From: Tupaia tana
Taxonomy: Eukaryota; Chordata; Mammalia; Scandentia; Tupaiidae
DNA length: 64,000 nucleotides
Direction of reading: 5' to 3'
Assembly: GCA_026018925.1 (NCBI GenBank)
Contig: JAKSZU010000004.1
Span: forward strand, 42,174,233 to 42,238,232
Part shown: one piece after another, positions 1 through 11,384 of the stretch
How the letters are laid out: each line of letters opens with the position of its first letter
How positions within the stretch are numbered: the stretch's first letter is position 1
Program-made: the position numbers and the translations under genes
The notes under the pieces: generated by a model
Databases searched by the model: none
What the model was told of the DNA's origin: nothing
Seen by the model: the letters and a program-made list of their open reading frames with translations, nothing else

Positions 1-384
1 TTAAAGACATCCTTAAACCCATTGCCTCCACTGGGCATTGAATGTTGGCCACTCTGTACTGGGCTTGACCTTGGACTAGGTGGCTCCCTGAAGCTGAGAC
101 TGTCCCCAAAAGGACTGACCACTGAAACCTTCTGCTGACTACATTTTCAGCAGCTAAAGCACCGAGTCCATCCTTAGCAAGGAGGCACAGCACCCCTTCT
201 ATCACAAATACTCTAGGTAAATAAAATACCCTAAGGAGATTATAATACTCTGGAGAAGTTATTAAATAGCTTCAGAAGTCGTTCTGATCATAGAGTTATG
301 TGCTAGTCAAATCTCCTTCTATTCTGTCTAGAGAAGATCTCGAATAGAGCATATTTCTCTAAAAGGGCTCAAATTGAGTGATAA

Positions 385-390
<6 letters not shown>

Positions 391-440
<50 letters not shown>
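391..440. repeat. (TA)25 microsatellite
   Basis: An uninterrupted TA dinucleotide tract of about 25 units, flanked on both sides by AAACATTT. It adjoins the 3' side of a minus-strand SINE. Confidence 0.97.
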
Positions 441-443
<3 letters not shown>

Positions 444-444
444 A

Positions 445-532
445 TTTGCTTATAATTTGCCAGAGAGTGCATGCACTTGCTGGAGAGAGAGAGAGAGAGA
501 GAGGGAGAGAGGGAGAGAGGGAGAGAGAGGGA

Positions 533-574
<42 letters not shown>

Positions 575-772
575 TCCCACTTATGGAAAACAGTGATGCT
601 ACAATTCCTTCTCCTCATTTCTCCCTATTTGGATTTTGGTTGCACACACACACACACACACAACACACACACGTGTCCAGCATGTTTTCCAAGCAGCTGG
701 GTTTAGGACTTGAACCATGCAGTCAGCCACATGGGATTCAGCAACCTTAACCACCATGGCACTAGCTTGCCC
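445..772 (-). mobile_element. tRNA-derived SINE, old copy with expanded GA and CA tracts
   Basis: Reverse-strand match to the main SINE family: GTGCATGCACTTGCTGG, the CAATTCCTTCTCCTC block, the AGGACTTGAACCATG B-box side and a CCACCATGGCACTAGCTTGCCCC head end. The CT-rich region has grown into a GA tract (483-570) and a CA tract lies near 641-672. Confidence 0.9.
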
Positions 773-1781
773 CATATGTATTTACTTAATACACAACATC
801 TGTGAATGCACTATGAACAACATAGACTTTTGATGTTATGGAGGACTCAATGTAGAAATCATCCCTGTCATATATAGTTGAGTAGGCAGCATTTACATTT
901 CATGTTACCTATTATTACCGTATTATAGTAGGGAGCTGTGGCTTCACAAAAAGTTATCTTTAGCCTCATACATTTTGTGCTCACAAAACAAGGAAGATTG
1001 TTCTTAGTAAATATCATAGTGCATGATTAGAACACAGAATAATTAGATAATTTGATTTATCAGCACCCTATTCTATATAGATAATTAAGAAATTTCTCAA
1101 GGATTCTGTCAATTTCCAATTTCTTTAAGCAGAACTTCAAAATTTAACAGTCTTCAAATTCCAGGAGTACTTAGATTGTTAAATTCAGTTAGTGAAAGAA
1201 AAACATACAGAAAATAAAATATTTGTGGAATAATTACTAATAGCGGCTATATGTAAAAATTAGTTTGCATGGTACTCAATGTGAATTATAAAATGTTTTG
1301 TACTTTTTAACTTACTTTTTATGCCTTTTAAATCAAAGTGCATAATAACAGTGGGATTTTGTTTGTTTTAGTGTTTGTTTTTGTCAATGATCCTTTTGCC
1401 TTCTACTAGCATGGATTTAAAGATCTCCCAGTCTAGAGAGAAAACTAGAGTTCAGAGAGACTTGGTAACTACCTAGTACATAAAGGAAAATTGAGAGTTA
1501 GAATCCAGATTTCCTGACTCCTGCTTCGTTGTTTTACCTCCCTTATTATGGCATTCATAAGTATTAACAGCTCTAAGAAATCAATAGTGCCAATGAATTT
1601 CTCAGGCATGGTATCTGTGTTGGTAAGATATCACTTTTATTATTCCTTTTATAAAATGATTTTTTAAAAACAGCTCCCTTGAGGACATAGTTGCACAATT
1701 AAAGAGGAGCTTTATTTTTATCAGCCAATTTATGTTTGACATCATTGATTAATACAGTTTTCCCTCAGTTGCTACGTTTCT
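773..1781. other. Intronic sequence, no feature recognised
   Basis: AT-rich, with no long open frame and no repeat family that I can name. Confidence 0.6.
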
Positions 1782-2047
1782 TTTTTCTTTTTTTTTTTTT
1801 TTTTTGGAGAGGATTTCACTATAGGGTGCGTGCGCTCGCCAGACAGACAGAGAGAGACAGAGAGACAGGAAGCGAGAAATCACCCCCCAGGGGGGATGAC
1901 CATGCCGCAATCCCTTCTCCTCCATTCTCCTCTCGGGATCTTGGGCACGCACACACACGCGCCCAGAGTGAGTTTTAAGCCACCGGGTCCGGGACGCAAA
2001 CCCGGTCGACTACGTGGGAATCTAGCGACATAGCCATTATGCTAACT
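1782..2047 (-). mobile_element. tRNA-derived SINE, young subtype
   Basis: T-run, then GAGAGGATTTCACTATAGGG, GTGCGTGCGCTCGCC, CACCCCCCAGGGGGG and GACATAGCCATTATGCTAAC. It is CpG-rich and close to the young consensus, and it lacks the last few head bases (CTGGTCCC). Confidence 0.95.
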
Positions 2048-4096
2048 TTATCTTGGTGTCTAAAAGCTTGACAGATTGTTAGGCAAAGAGCATGTGCTTC
2101 AAAAGTATCCATATGTACTCAAGATTTAGACACTGAAAAGATGTGCACATCAGTTTTGTTTTTGTTCACAGAGAGGAAAGGTAGCTTGAGTGTGTCTTTT
2201 TATGACATTCATTTCGTTCTTGAGTTGACTGACAAGCCTATTAATGTATCCTCTGGTCTTTATTAATGTAATTGAAAAACTGACCACATGTCAATCAATT
2301 ACTAATAACTAATTATGTTCATAAATACTGTAAAAAATTTAACATTTAATTTGACTCAATCACCTACGTTCTTTTACTAGCAGAACAAACTTACTGCCAA
2401 AACTTCAATAAATACATTTCTAACTACTCAAAAGTTCATTTTCAAATGGCCAGTTGGGGAGGGGGAAGAGTGCCATATTAAGGCACATGGTTAAAAATGT
2501 GAACAGTGTTAAACAATCTATGTAACAGAAAGTTATAAAGAAGCCCTTTCGAGATTAAACATGTACTTGGGCAGGGCTTATATATCCAGTTTGATTTAAA
2601 AACATGTTCCTAACATGGAACAAGAAAGAATGGATAAAAGGAAAAAGATACATATTTAGTGTTCAGAAACATATCATTTCAATCAACAAGTTTAAAATGA
2701 ACAGGCAATGTCTATAACCAAAGCAACTCAGATATTGTCCAAACACACCTTTTTATTTTTGTCCAAACACACCTTTTCTCAGGTAGTAAAAGTGTTTTGT
2801 AATCTTTGAGCTAGAAACTCAAGTCAAAGGGCACAGAACTGAACAAGAGAACAGGATTAGACTGAGATAACAGAAAAACATGTTTTTGTCTTGTAATCTC
2901 ATGTCAGTTTTTGCAGTTGGACAAACTCCTGCCCTCTGGAGTCCCTGAATAATCTCTGAGTAAAGATAGAGTCTCATAAAAATTTTATAGTATTCTCCTA
3001 AGACACTTTCTAGTATCGAACATTACCATGGTCTTCAATAATCTGTAATAATTAAAACCATTGAGGAAATTCATTCTTATTCTTCAATGTATACTTTTTA
3101 CCTGAAGTTGTTTCATTAAAAAGTAACCTTATCCCAAAGTTAAAATGTTTCCGAATAAACAATGCTATATTTAAATTCATGTTAACCTGTAGTTAAGGAA
3201 ATAAACTAAGTTGATAAAGTTAGAAAATAACCATCTTTTCTATACTTAAGCCACATAACTAAATTAAATTTTGGCCTTGGTTTATTGAAGGGTTAACTCC
3301 GAGACAGTCCGACTAACTTGCTCATTCAATTCCCTGCTATAAATAAAACACACATACACTGGCACCACATTACCATATCATGTGTTGTTAATTTTACTTA
3401 GAAATACTGCAAGGCCATTTTGAATCCCATAGAGCATAATATTTCTATACAACTAACACATGTTTAATCTATAACACATAAGAAAAACTGTAACAGAACA
3501 AAAATATACATTTTCCATTCTCCTAGCATTATAGATGCTTTTTTCTTGAAAAGTATTTGTACTGGGGTTATATATGCTCTTACATTTCAGTATGTAAGAA
3601 AAACAAAATAATGCAATAATGCTGTTTGTATGTGGAGATCATGTTAGCTAGCATGATATAAGATCTACTAAGAGTAAATGAAAGTATAAAGCTTTGAGCA
3701 CATACTTTTTCATGTTGTTTTTGCTACTTTTTATTGTGATTTGAATTAAAGTAAACAAAAGTTGGATTGAGACAGTGTTGGAAGGCTTGGAAGATTGTTT
3801 TCAAAGAGTTACCATCTATCTTTCAAAAAATTCTAGTATTTTAATGTAACTACTATAGATTCTATACAATTTAACGTGTCAATTCAAACACAAGTGCAAA
3901 ATGAATCATATAAAAATAATAATGTGGTGCTAATGGATATTTTTTGGTCTTTGTAAATGGGGGTCCATAAGCTCATAATAATCTTTATGCTTTATGGTAT
4001 CTAAGAAATTAAATCCCTGAAGACAATGACCACATACTTTCAAGTTGTTCATTACTTCAGAGTCATTTTGATACGTAAATATTACACATTTATAAT
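2048..4096. other. Unique intron 2 sequence next to exon 2
   Basis: No SINE, LINE or LTR is visible over 2 kb. It forms the left part of the 6.1-kb SINE-free block around the exon. Confidence 0.6.
2736..2777. repeat. Short tandem duplication, 24-bp period
   Basis: TGTCCAAACACACCTTTT occurs at 2736-2753 and again at 2760-2777, separated by a short T-rich spacer. Confidence 0.9.
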
Positions 4097-4102
4097 GCAT
4101 AC
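4097..4102 (-). promoter_or_regulatory. NEGR1: Splice donor of NEGR1 intron 2
   Basis: The minus strand reads CAAG|GTATGC. Reading through would add residues unrelated to the IgLON family before a stop at about 3930, which confirms the exon end here. Confidence 0.92.
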
Positions 4103-4335
4103 CTTGCACAGTTAGATGCACCTGCATTGTCCTTGGTGTATGTTGAGTCTGAACAGAACACGTGTATGGGCCATCATCTGTCACATCTACATTCTGTATC
4201 TGGAGGCTGTAGTCCCTTTTATTCAACGTTGAAATTGAAACTCGAGGATCCACTGACCACTTATCACCTCCCGCAAAAATAATACTTGACCGGTTCAGCC
4301 AGGCACCCTTTGAAGCTCCATCTTCCAAATAACAC
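4103..4335 (-). CDS. NEGR1: NEGR1 exon 2, first Ig domain (internal exon, partial gene)
   Basis: This internal exon encodes 77 whole residues from [17 protein letters not shown] to [11 protein letters not shown] recognise it as NEGR1, a GPI-anchored IgLON cell-adhesion protein of neurons that acts in neurite outgrowth and synapse formation. Within the exon, Cys1 and Cys59 are the disulphide pair of the Ig fold, Trp12 is the core tryptophan, Asn14-Arg-Ser is an N-glycosylation sequon, and Asp53-x-Gly55-x-Tyr57-x-Cys59 is the classic Ig motif before strand F. The acceptor reads TTTGCAG|G and the donor CAAG|GTATGC on the minus strand. The exon opens with the last base of an Arg codon and closes with the first base of a Val codon (1+231+1 bases). 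The open frame continues into both introns, but the upstream Met and the downstream GMHYKCV tail are intronic. The sequence appears the same as, or very close to, human NEGR1 as I remember it. Exon 1 (signal peptide) lies beyond the right end and the later Ig domains beyond the left end. Confidence 0.97.
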
Positions 4336-4350
4336 CTGCAAATTACCAGA
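4336..4350 (-). promoter_or_regulatory. NEGR1: Splice acceptor of NEGR1 intron 1
   Basis: On the minus strand the intron ends CTGGTAATTTGCAG before the exon G. The pyrimidine tract is short and broken by purines, with a CTGTCTCT run just upstream, so the site looks of moderate strength. Its phase agrees with the donor at the other end of the exon. Confidence 0.9.
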
Positions 4351-5009
4351 GACAGAACACTATTAATCAAAATGAAAATGAGAGGCAACATTATCTTTGT
4401 TCTGAACGTTATTTCCATATGCTGAATAATAGCACAGCATCAAATGTAAACATCAGACATAAACTCAGGAGACATGAACACACTTAAATATCTTTCATTC
4501 TCAATGCAAATGTGAAACAATACCTGTAACATACTGTTTTTTGTTTTTTGTTTTAAGAATGTGTGTGTGTGTGTGTGTACGCGTGCGTGCACGTGTGCTT
4601 CAGTTCCATGTTAGTCAAAATCCTCTTTTATTCTATCTGAACTAAAAATAGATCTAAACAAAGCTAAGTTTGTTCAAGTAACCATTTTCTACATTAAAAT
4701 ACATTTTTGTTTGAAATTATAAGAAGTAGAAAAGGTCTGTTTAGTTAGCTTAGTCAATCCAGTTCTGAATATAATGTGCCAGATGCAGAAAACACAGACT
4801 ACTATCATATAAGTATTTATTTTTAAAATTACTGCATTTGCACAGTGATCAGCCTATATCCTGGAACTATAAACTACATTTTACTGATAAAACTATAAAC
4901 TGTGTTTACTGATTTCTGTCGTAAGTAAATGCAGCAAGTCTAATATAATACTTGTAGTAGCAAATTATTGCTGTCTTTTAAATAAGCTGACCAATAGAGT
5001 TTCCGAGAA
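4351..5009. other. Unique intron 1 sequence upstream of exon 2, with a TG tract
   Basis: It contains a (TG)n tract at about 4560-4580 followed by alternating ACGCGTGCGTGCACGTGTG-like sequence. No transposon was recognised. Confidence 0.6.
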
Positions 5010-5440
5010 AAATTAATTTATCCAAGAAACATTTATGGGACACCTATTATTTATGGATTTCAAAAAGTATTGCACTTATTCTCAAGACTTTTAATATAGT
5101 AACACAGTTGAGCAAACCAATTTTTATAAAGAAAAACTTAAGATTTTTATTGTATCCTAAGAAAGGTACAGGAGAGACAAAACAGTGTTACTTGACTCAA
5201 TGTATATTAGGGGTACAAAGAAATGCTTTTTAGAGTAGGAAATGCCTGAGATGAAGAAATGAGGAGTGCAAGACATGGCACTCTAGACAGAGGTGCTATA
5301 TGTGGACAACACCTAGGAAAGGTGAGAGAGAGCACTACAAATTTCAAGGAAGTACATAAGATACACAGTAAGAGTGATGAGTGATCCAACTGGAAAGGTA
5401 AAATGAAACCAGGTAATGATAGCAGGCATGATAACTAGTA
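5010..5440 (+). repeat. Ancient dispersed repeat remnant (family not named)
   Basis: It starts AACATTTATGGGACACCTATTA and runs through a purine-rich body (AAATGCCTGAGATGAAG, AGGAGTGCAAGACATGGCA). Similar bodies occur at 21740-22150, 46595-46860 and 60585-61000, so this is a dispersed mammalian repeat. I cannot name the family with confidence. Confidence 0.5.
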
Positions 5441-6199
5441 GATTTTAAGGCAAAATTTGAACTATTTATTCAAGTCATATTCGATGACAAGATTCAAAAA
5501 TACAGCTTTGTAGACAGAATAAAATAGAAGTGAGGCAAGTCAAGATTTCGAACAGAAGGCTGTGGTCATATGCCAGTGATTTTGCTGAAGCCTGGATTTC
5601 TGTTCCATCCTGAAAACGTTCCCTTACAAATTAAAGAGTGGTTTTCTTAAATGAGTACAAAGCACAGCTACAGAATGAAAACACACATACATCGAAATAG
5701 TTTGACAGCATTTCCACAGAACACCTTGGGGGATTGAACACAGTGTTTGAGATTGCTACAAAATTGCAAGCTGAAGGCAACAGGGTAGGCTGCTGCCAAC
5801 TGTATGAAACTAATCAGTGGGTGAAAAAGTAAGGAACAAGGTACACTGCAGAATCTAATTTACAGTCAGCTTTACCATCTACAGAATCTAAACTAGTAGA
5901 AGTTGTAAAGGTTATCATTAATTGAAACGCTTTTCCCTATGTATTTAATGAAGAAAATAAAACCCTCTCTAATGATACAATTAAACAATTGTGGAATATT
6001 GCCATTCTTAATAATATGCCAAAAGAAGACAGAGGGGACACATCTCTTTTTTTATTAGGACCACATTTGTGCTACTACATACAGGGCAGAACTCTGAAAT
6101 AACACGGATAGGAATGTGGTAATTCCATGTGTCATTTAGTCTCTGGGTTCACTGAATGTTTATCAAGTGACTTCTGCCTTCCTGGCCTTCTCATCTAGT
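5441..6199. other. Unique intronic sequence
   Basis: No repeat or gene recognised. Confidence 0.55.
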
Positions 6200-6385
6200 C
6201 CTATTGGGTGCTCATAACAACCGAGTGGGTTTGCATTGCTATGCCCTTCATCACTGGAAAATAAATGGAGATGTTAGGTTAAATGACTTTCCCAAGTCAC
6301 ACTATTAGTGGGTGGCAAAGCTGAATTCATAATCAAGTTCTCTCTTTCCACATTTAATGTCCTTTCCACCATAATGTAGATCAAA
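6200..6385 (-). repeat. MIR remnant
   Basis: Reverse-complement MIR signature: CTCATAACAACCGAGTGGGT, then GACTTTCCCAAGTCACACTATTAG and GGCAAAGCTGAATTC. Confidence 0.75.
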
Positions 6386-7007
6386 GAGTTTTAAAATAGG
6401 TTTCAGAAATGGGAAGATGATTAGAATGTTGCAGAAATTATTGCAAGTAATTTCTTATTTACTGAATGTGACCAACTGCTTAACCTGTCCTATTCTAAAA
6501 GAAGCTGAAAATTAATTATTAATGGATATTTTACCATGAAAGTCTGATTTAGAACATTCTGCTGGGCATTTCCCTTTCCCCAGAGGCAACGGCAGCTTTA
6601 CTTTTATTTTGGGGTATCAGGAAGACCACAGAGATTAACCACTAGTCTTAGCTTAAGCACCATCCTGTTCTGACATATCAGGGGCTGTCATAGAAGAATA
6701 GAATTTAAATTCTTCACTGTGAAAAATGGGGGGGAAAGGAGCTCTTTATGTCTCCTTGACTTGTTTAACTATATTTCATTACTACTGATGGCCCTAACTC
6801 AAATATTTTTAAGATATATATTTGGAAGACCCTTGAAGAGACTCCAAAGACAAAAACACTATTTTTTTATTACTCTTGGAATTCTGTAGATGTATTCTCA
6901 AATGACACTTGTGAATTAGAACCTAAATAACCAAAGTACCATATATGGAATCTTACAAATTTGGAATACCAAAACTGAGGCATGGCTTCCTCTTTCATAA
7001 CTGTAAG

Positions 7008-7134
7008 ATGCACACATATATGTATGCATATACGTGCACATGTGTATATATGTGTGTGTGTGTATATAAAGAGAGAGAGGGAGAGAGAGAGAATACATGT
7101 AGTTTTAAGGTCAAGTATGAAATTATACAAAAAA

Positions 7135-7172
<38 letters not shown>
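7008..7172. repeat. Composite microsatellite (CATA/TG/GA/TG)
   Basis: CACATATATGTATGCATATACG-type sequence, then a TG run, a GA run (about 7069-7092) and a second TG tract (7137-7172). Purine-pyrimidine alternation dominates. Confidence 0.9.
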
Positions 7173-7177
<5 letters not shown>

Positions 7178-7729
7178 GTTTATTTTATTTTTATCATTTT
7201 TACAAAGATTTCTTGGGAATAAGGCCTGCTTATTCTGCCTCTCTGCTTCATTTTTGTTCTCTGTCTTCACACTATTTTTCTCCCTTTATAACACTACTTG
7301 ATGTGGGTATGCTGTACTAAGAAACCATATGAGGAGCGAGGGCAGACAGGGTAGGTGGGCAGGAGGAGGCAAATAGAGGTCTGGTAGCAATTTATTTTTA
7401 TACTCTTCATTCACCAAGGACTTTTTTCCTTGATTTAAGAAATGTAGTGTTACAAATACAAATCTGTTGGAAATCTGGCCAATACAGAGTTTACACGTTA
7501 GAAAGGATGATAAAGCATATTCATGAATAGCTATTATGCAGAAAAGGAAGTGAAAAATATAGTAATAAATTGTCATTTTAATTGGATTATTGTGATGGCT
7601 GAGAGTCTCTGGCCTTTGCCCTTGATCCCTTGTAGCCAAGTCCATTCTTCCCAGAAAAAACAGAATTAACTGTTTGGAGGTGAAGTCAGATCATCAACAA
7701 TTCCAATCCTTCCTATTTCCTTCATCAGA

Positions 7730-7955
7730 AAAACAGTCCAGCTGGTGACTGAATAAGCCCCTTGTAATCTGGTCCCTTCGCCCTTTGCTGACCTGTCTCC
7801 TTCCACTCCCTCCCAATTAACTCTGGTCTAGACTGTGGTCTTCGAGGTGTGCTTCCAATAAGCCAAGAAGTTTCCATTTGCTATTGCTTCCACATTAGAA
7901 CTCTTCCCCTAGCATAACTTGTTTCCCATCTTCCTCAGGGCTTTACTGAACGACC
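7730..7955 (+). repeat. L2 LINE 3' remnant
   Basis: It shows the L2 pattern: TTGTAATCTGGTCCCTTCG, CTGACCTGTCTCCTTCCACT, then CTCTTCCCCTAGCATAAC. It is short, diverged and non-coding. Confidence 0.65.
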
Positions 7956-8147
7956 TAACATTAAAGAGCATTAAGTAACACCACAGTTATCAATATGCCT
8001 CAATTAGTTATTGTCTCTCTCTTTGCTAGAAAGAAGATATAGGGATTTTTGTCCATGTGGTCACTTCTGTGTATTCCAAGGGTATATATACAATGGAAAA
8101 TAAATACAAATGTTTGCTGAGTAGATGAAGTAAAAGATTAATACTTT

Positions 8148-8430
8148 GGAGGGCCAACCTGTGGCATGGTGGTTAAGGGGCTCGATCTCACATGGCCAAC
8201 TACACAGTTTGAGTCCTAGACCTAATAGTTTGAAAAACACAGTGTGCACAGGATTATGCATGCTCAAAATCTCCAAAGGAGAGAAAAGTGAATGAGAAGG
8301 GATTGTATTACCATATCCCAAGGGGGGGGGGGTACTTTCTCACTTTCCTTCTCTTTCTGTTGTTCTGTCTCTCTCTAGCAGATGTACATGCCCTCTGGCA
8401 AAGTTACAGAAAAAAAAAAGATATTTATGG
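8148..8430 (+). mobile_element. tRNA-derived SINE, old copy
   Basis: Starts GGGCCAACCTGTGGCATGG, has the B-box region CAGTTTGAGTCCTAG, a G10 run, the CTTTCTCACTTTCC block, CATGCCCTCTGGCAAAG and an A-rich tail. Confidence 0.9.
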
Positions 8431-8764
8431 AAAAAGAAATAATGTGTTAAAGTGCATGAAAATTCCTGAAGTACAACCCAGTTGGAAAAGCAAAATTTCC
8501 ACCTACATAAACTAGACAAACACTATGACATCATATAATTAAACACAAATATATATAGCACAAACAATGACTGCTGTATTATTCAGAGAATATGCTGGCA
8601 AATCTGAATCAGTAGGTGGGAAACTGAGATCAGCACTGAGTGACCAGAATAAAGAGGTAAGTGAGAGTACAGGTGGTAGACACAGAAACTCATCCATCTG
8701 AAATAAAAGACTACAATATTGACTCTCTGTTTTGGGAACATTTAAAGCCATTAGACATCCTGCT

Positions 8765-8930
8765 TTGTATGTGCTATATACTTCATTAGGAACATTTATT
8801 ATTCCATTCAATCCTCACATAATTCTATGAGCCAGATACTACCGCTATTTTCATTTTATAGTTGAGGAAACAAAGGTACTGGCATGTTGTGGCTAGTCAA
8901 AGTCGGTGGGGGTCTGCACTCTTCACCACA
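8765..8930 (-). repeat. MIR remnant
   Basis: Reverse MIR: CATTCAATCCTCACATAATT, ATGAGCCAGATACTACC, TTTATAGTTGAGGAAAC. Confidence 0.8.
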
Positions 8931-9770
8931 GAGATGGGTAAGTTATGCATTTTTAAGTCAGACAACAGCAAGGTTGAGAAGTGTTCCCTGTTTAGAATGA
9001 AGCAGTTAGGATCAAAGCAAGAAGTTGATAAAGTAAGGGTGATCAGATGCTTAACAAGGATGCAATGAAACAACAGTGTCTGGTCACAAATCTGGTCTTT
9101 TTACTTCCCTGGACTTCAAAATGGAACATTTTATGAACCAGCCATCTTACAATCCCTTTGAAATACAGACAATGAAATAATCTGAATAAAAATGTCCAAA
9201 TAATGAATATATTGTTTAATTGAGCATGGCATGGCTTTTCTTGAAAACAAATTATTTTTCCATTAAAAATTCTGCTAGACTACCTACTTCATAGGGAGAC
9301 GAATAAGGTAGTTCCAAAAATACATTCCTCAGCATAAACTGTGTTAAGACCTTATCAAATATCATGACAAATATTTAAATGTTCAGTCAATCATCTGGAT
9401 GTTTTGTATACACAGTTCCAAACATCTCACTATTGTATAATGTATAGAAAATAGTTTGAATATTTCATTTTGTTTCATGGTTGTTAACTATATAAACACA
9501 GGCCCAAGAGAATTCATACTTTTATAATAAGAACAGTATTGCTGCTTCCGAACTCTTTCAAGGTGCTTTCCCACAATGATGTTACTATATGTTAGGTAGG
9601 TCCCTATTCGTGGGGTACAGAGTCACGGTCGGTAACTTTCTAATTGATCAACCTGATGTTAGAAATATTCTAACAGACTTTGCTGAGGTAGTAATATTGT
9701 ATCTTGTAGTGATTAAACCTGGAAGGTAGACATTAGGCAGTTTAGTAAAAATTATCATAGCTACACTATT
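8931..9770. other. Intronic sequence with a possible MIR trace
   Basis: About 9553-9640 (AAGGTGCTTTCCCACAATGA, then TTAGGTAGGTCCCTATTC) may be a decayed reverse MIR. Otherwise nothing was recognised. Confidence 0.4.
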
Positions 9771-10029
9771 TTTTTTTTTTTTTTTTTTTAGAGAGGTTTT
9801 TGCTGTAAGGCGCGTGCGCTCCCCAGAAAGCCAGAGAGACAAAAAGCGAGAAATCATCCCCCAGGGGGATGGCCACACCATAATCCCTTCTCCTCCATTC
9901 TCCTCTTGGGATCTTGGGCACACACGCACACATTCTTGGCGTGGGTTTAAGCCACCGGGTCCGGGACTCAAACCATGGTCGACTACATGGGAGTCCAGAG
10001 ACATATCCATTATGCTAACTGCTGGTCCC
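9771..10029 (-). mobile_element. tRNA-derived SINE, young subtype
   Basis: T-run, GAGAGGTTTTTGCTGTAAGGCGCGTGCGC, CCCCCAGGGGGATGGCC, GCCACCGGGTCCGGGACTC and CATTATGCTAACTGCTGGTCCC. Near consensus and full length. Confidence 0.96.
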
Positions 10030-10959
10030 TTATTTATTATTTTTTTAAAGCTCTGTTAAGCAAAAAGCCCTTGGCTGCTGAGGAATGATTTTTTTTTTTT
10101 TTTTTGTATCTTTAATTCTCTGGAATGCATTCCAAAAACATAAGCCTTAGCACTATTACCAGTATTCCACAGCAAGATTTATTCAGCTCAATGAAAAGAA
10201 ACCAGCTTTTCTCAAGACATGTTGATTAATGAAAGCTCCTATTAAAGGCACTAATTAATAAAAGAAGAAAAGTACAATTTCCCTGAGATTCAGAGCTAAA
10301 ACATATGAAAATGATATTCTTATAAAGGGCTTGGTCAGCTACCATCATAGCTGTCTCTTCTTTTTATCACAAAGTCCTAAATTTGACAAGAGAACTTTCT
10401 AAAGAATAGGAAAAAAAAGAAGACTCTCTACGACTTACATGCTAATTCTGCTCACAGAAAGAGTTTTGATAATTTGACATCCAAGTCAAAATGAGGTAAG
10501 GGAGTAAAGGAGAGATTAAATGGAACAGAACAAAGTCTATCCCCTCTTCCAATACCTATTTTTTACGAAACTCTCTTCCTATTATCTTTCGTGATGGTCA
10601 TTCCTTAGATGATATATGTGTATGTATATATAAATTATAAGATGAAATAATATTTCCTATATATCATTTTATACAATTTTATGATTGATTTACTACTTTA
10701 AATTCTCTCTTACAACTACTCTGAGGTAGAAATAATCTTATTATTTTCCTATTTTGTGAAAAGAGGTCTTTCTCAAGGGTAGTGGGAAATTCACTGTATC
10801 AGTAATTTGTCTAATGGACTTTAACTATTTAATGAATAACTTATCCTTATAGATAATGAGAATTATATTTTAAACATTTTCAAATGGCATATAAGTGAGA
10901 AATGAATTTGTGCAAGAAACAGTTGAACGCTACTGCATAGAAAGTTAATCATATACTAA
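10030..10959. other. Unique intronic sequence
   Basis: AT-rich. It holds a short T-run at 10089 and no recognised element. Confidence 0.55.
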
Positions 10960-11115
10960 CATTGCTATGTGCCAGACACTTTTCTAAGCACATTGCATGT
11001 ATCTCTCATTCAATCCTCACAAAATCCTTTTGAGGTAGGTACTACCAAGTACTATTATTATCCCCATATTACAATTAAGAAAGTGAAGTACAGAGAGCTT
11101 AAGTAACTTATAAAT
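10960..11115 (-). repeat. MIR remnant, well preserved
   Basis: Clear reverse MIR: GTGCCAGACACTTTTCTAAGC, CATTCAATCCTCACAAAATCC, TTTTGAGGTAGGTACTACC, TATTATTATCCCCATATTAC and CAGAGAGCTTAAGTAACT. Confidence 0.92.
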
Positions 11116-11384
11116 GACTTGGCTTATAGAAATCGATAATGCTTGGAAATAACTTCATTATGACATAATTGCATTAAACTGTCAGGCCTAAATACCTGGA
11201 TAATATTAGTGAAATAGTCACATTTCATATTAGAAAGGGAATTATGTCATATTGAGTATATTTTATTTCTTGGGTAACAGGAAAAGAGAGAAAAAAAAAA
11301 AGAATGTGATTACTTATCTTATGAAAGTTCATTTCCTACATATTTTAGACTAGCACTTTATGATAATAAACCTATTTCTTTTCT

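Larger units (their letters stand above)
1..4102 (-). other. NEGR1: NEGR1 intron 2 (5' part, runs off the left end)
   Basis: Sequence downstream of the exon 2 donor. It holds two SINEs at its far end and unique sequence nearer the exon. The next Ig-domain exon is not in the window. Confidence 0.9.

Noticed and set aside
328-750. Overlapping open frames rich in Ser-Leu, Arg-Glu and Ile-Tyr
   Set aside because: They are translations of TA, GA and CA repeats.
3930-4418. 162-codon minus-strand open frame as a complete protein
   Set aside because: Only 4103-4335 is coding. The residues before CYLEDG and after LTVQ have no IgLON similarity, and consensus splice sites bound the exon.
6945-7320. 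Transcribed unit suggested by overlapping frames on both strands
   Set aside because: The frames are driven by TG/CA and GA microsatellites.
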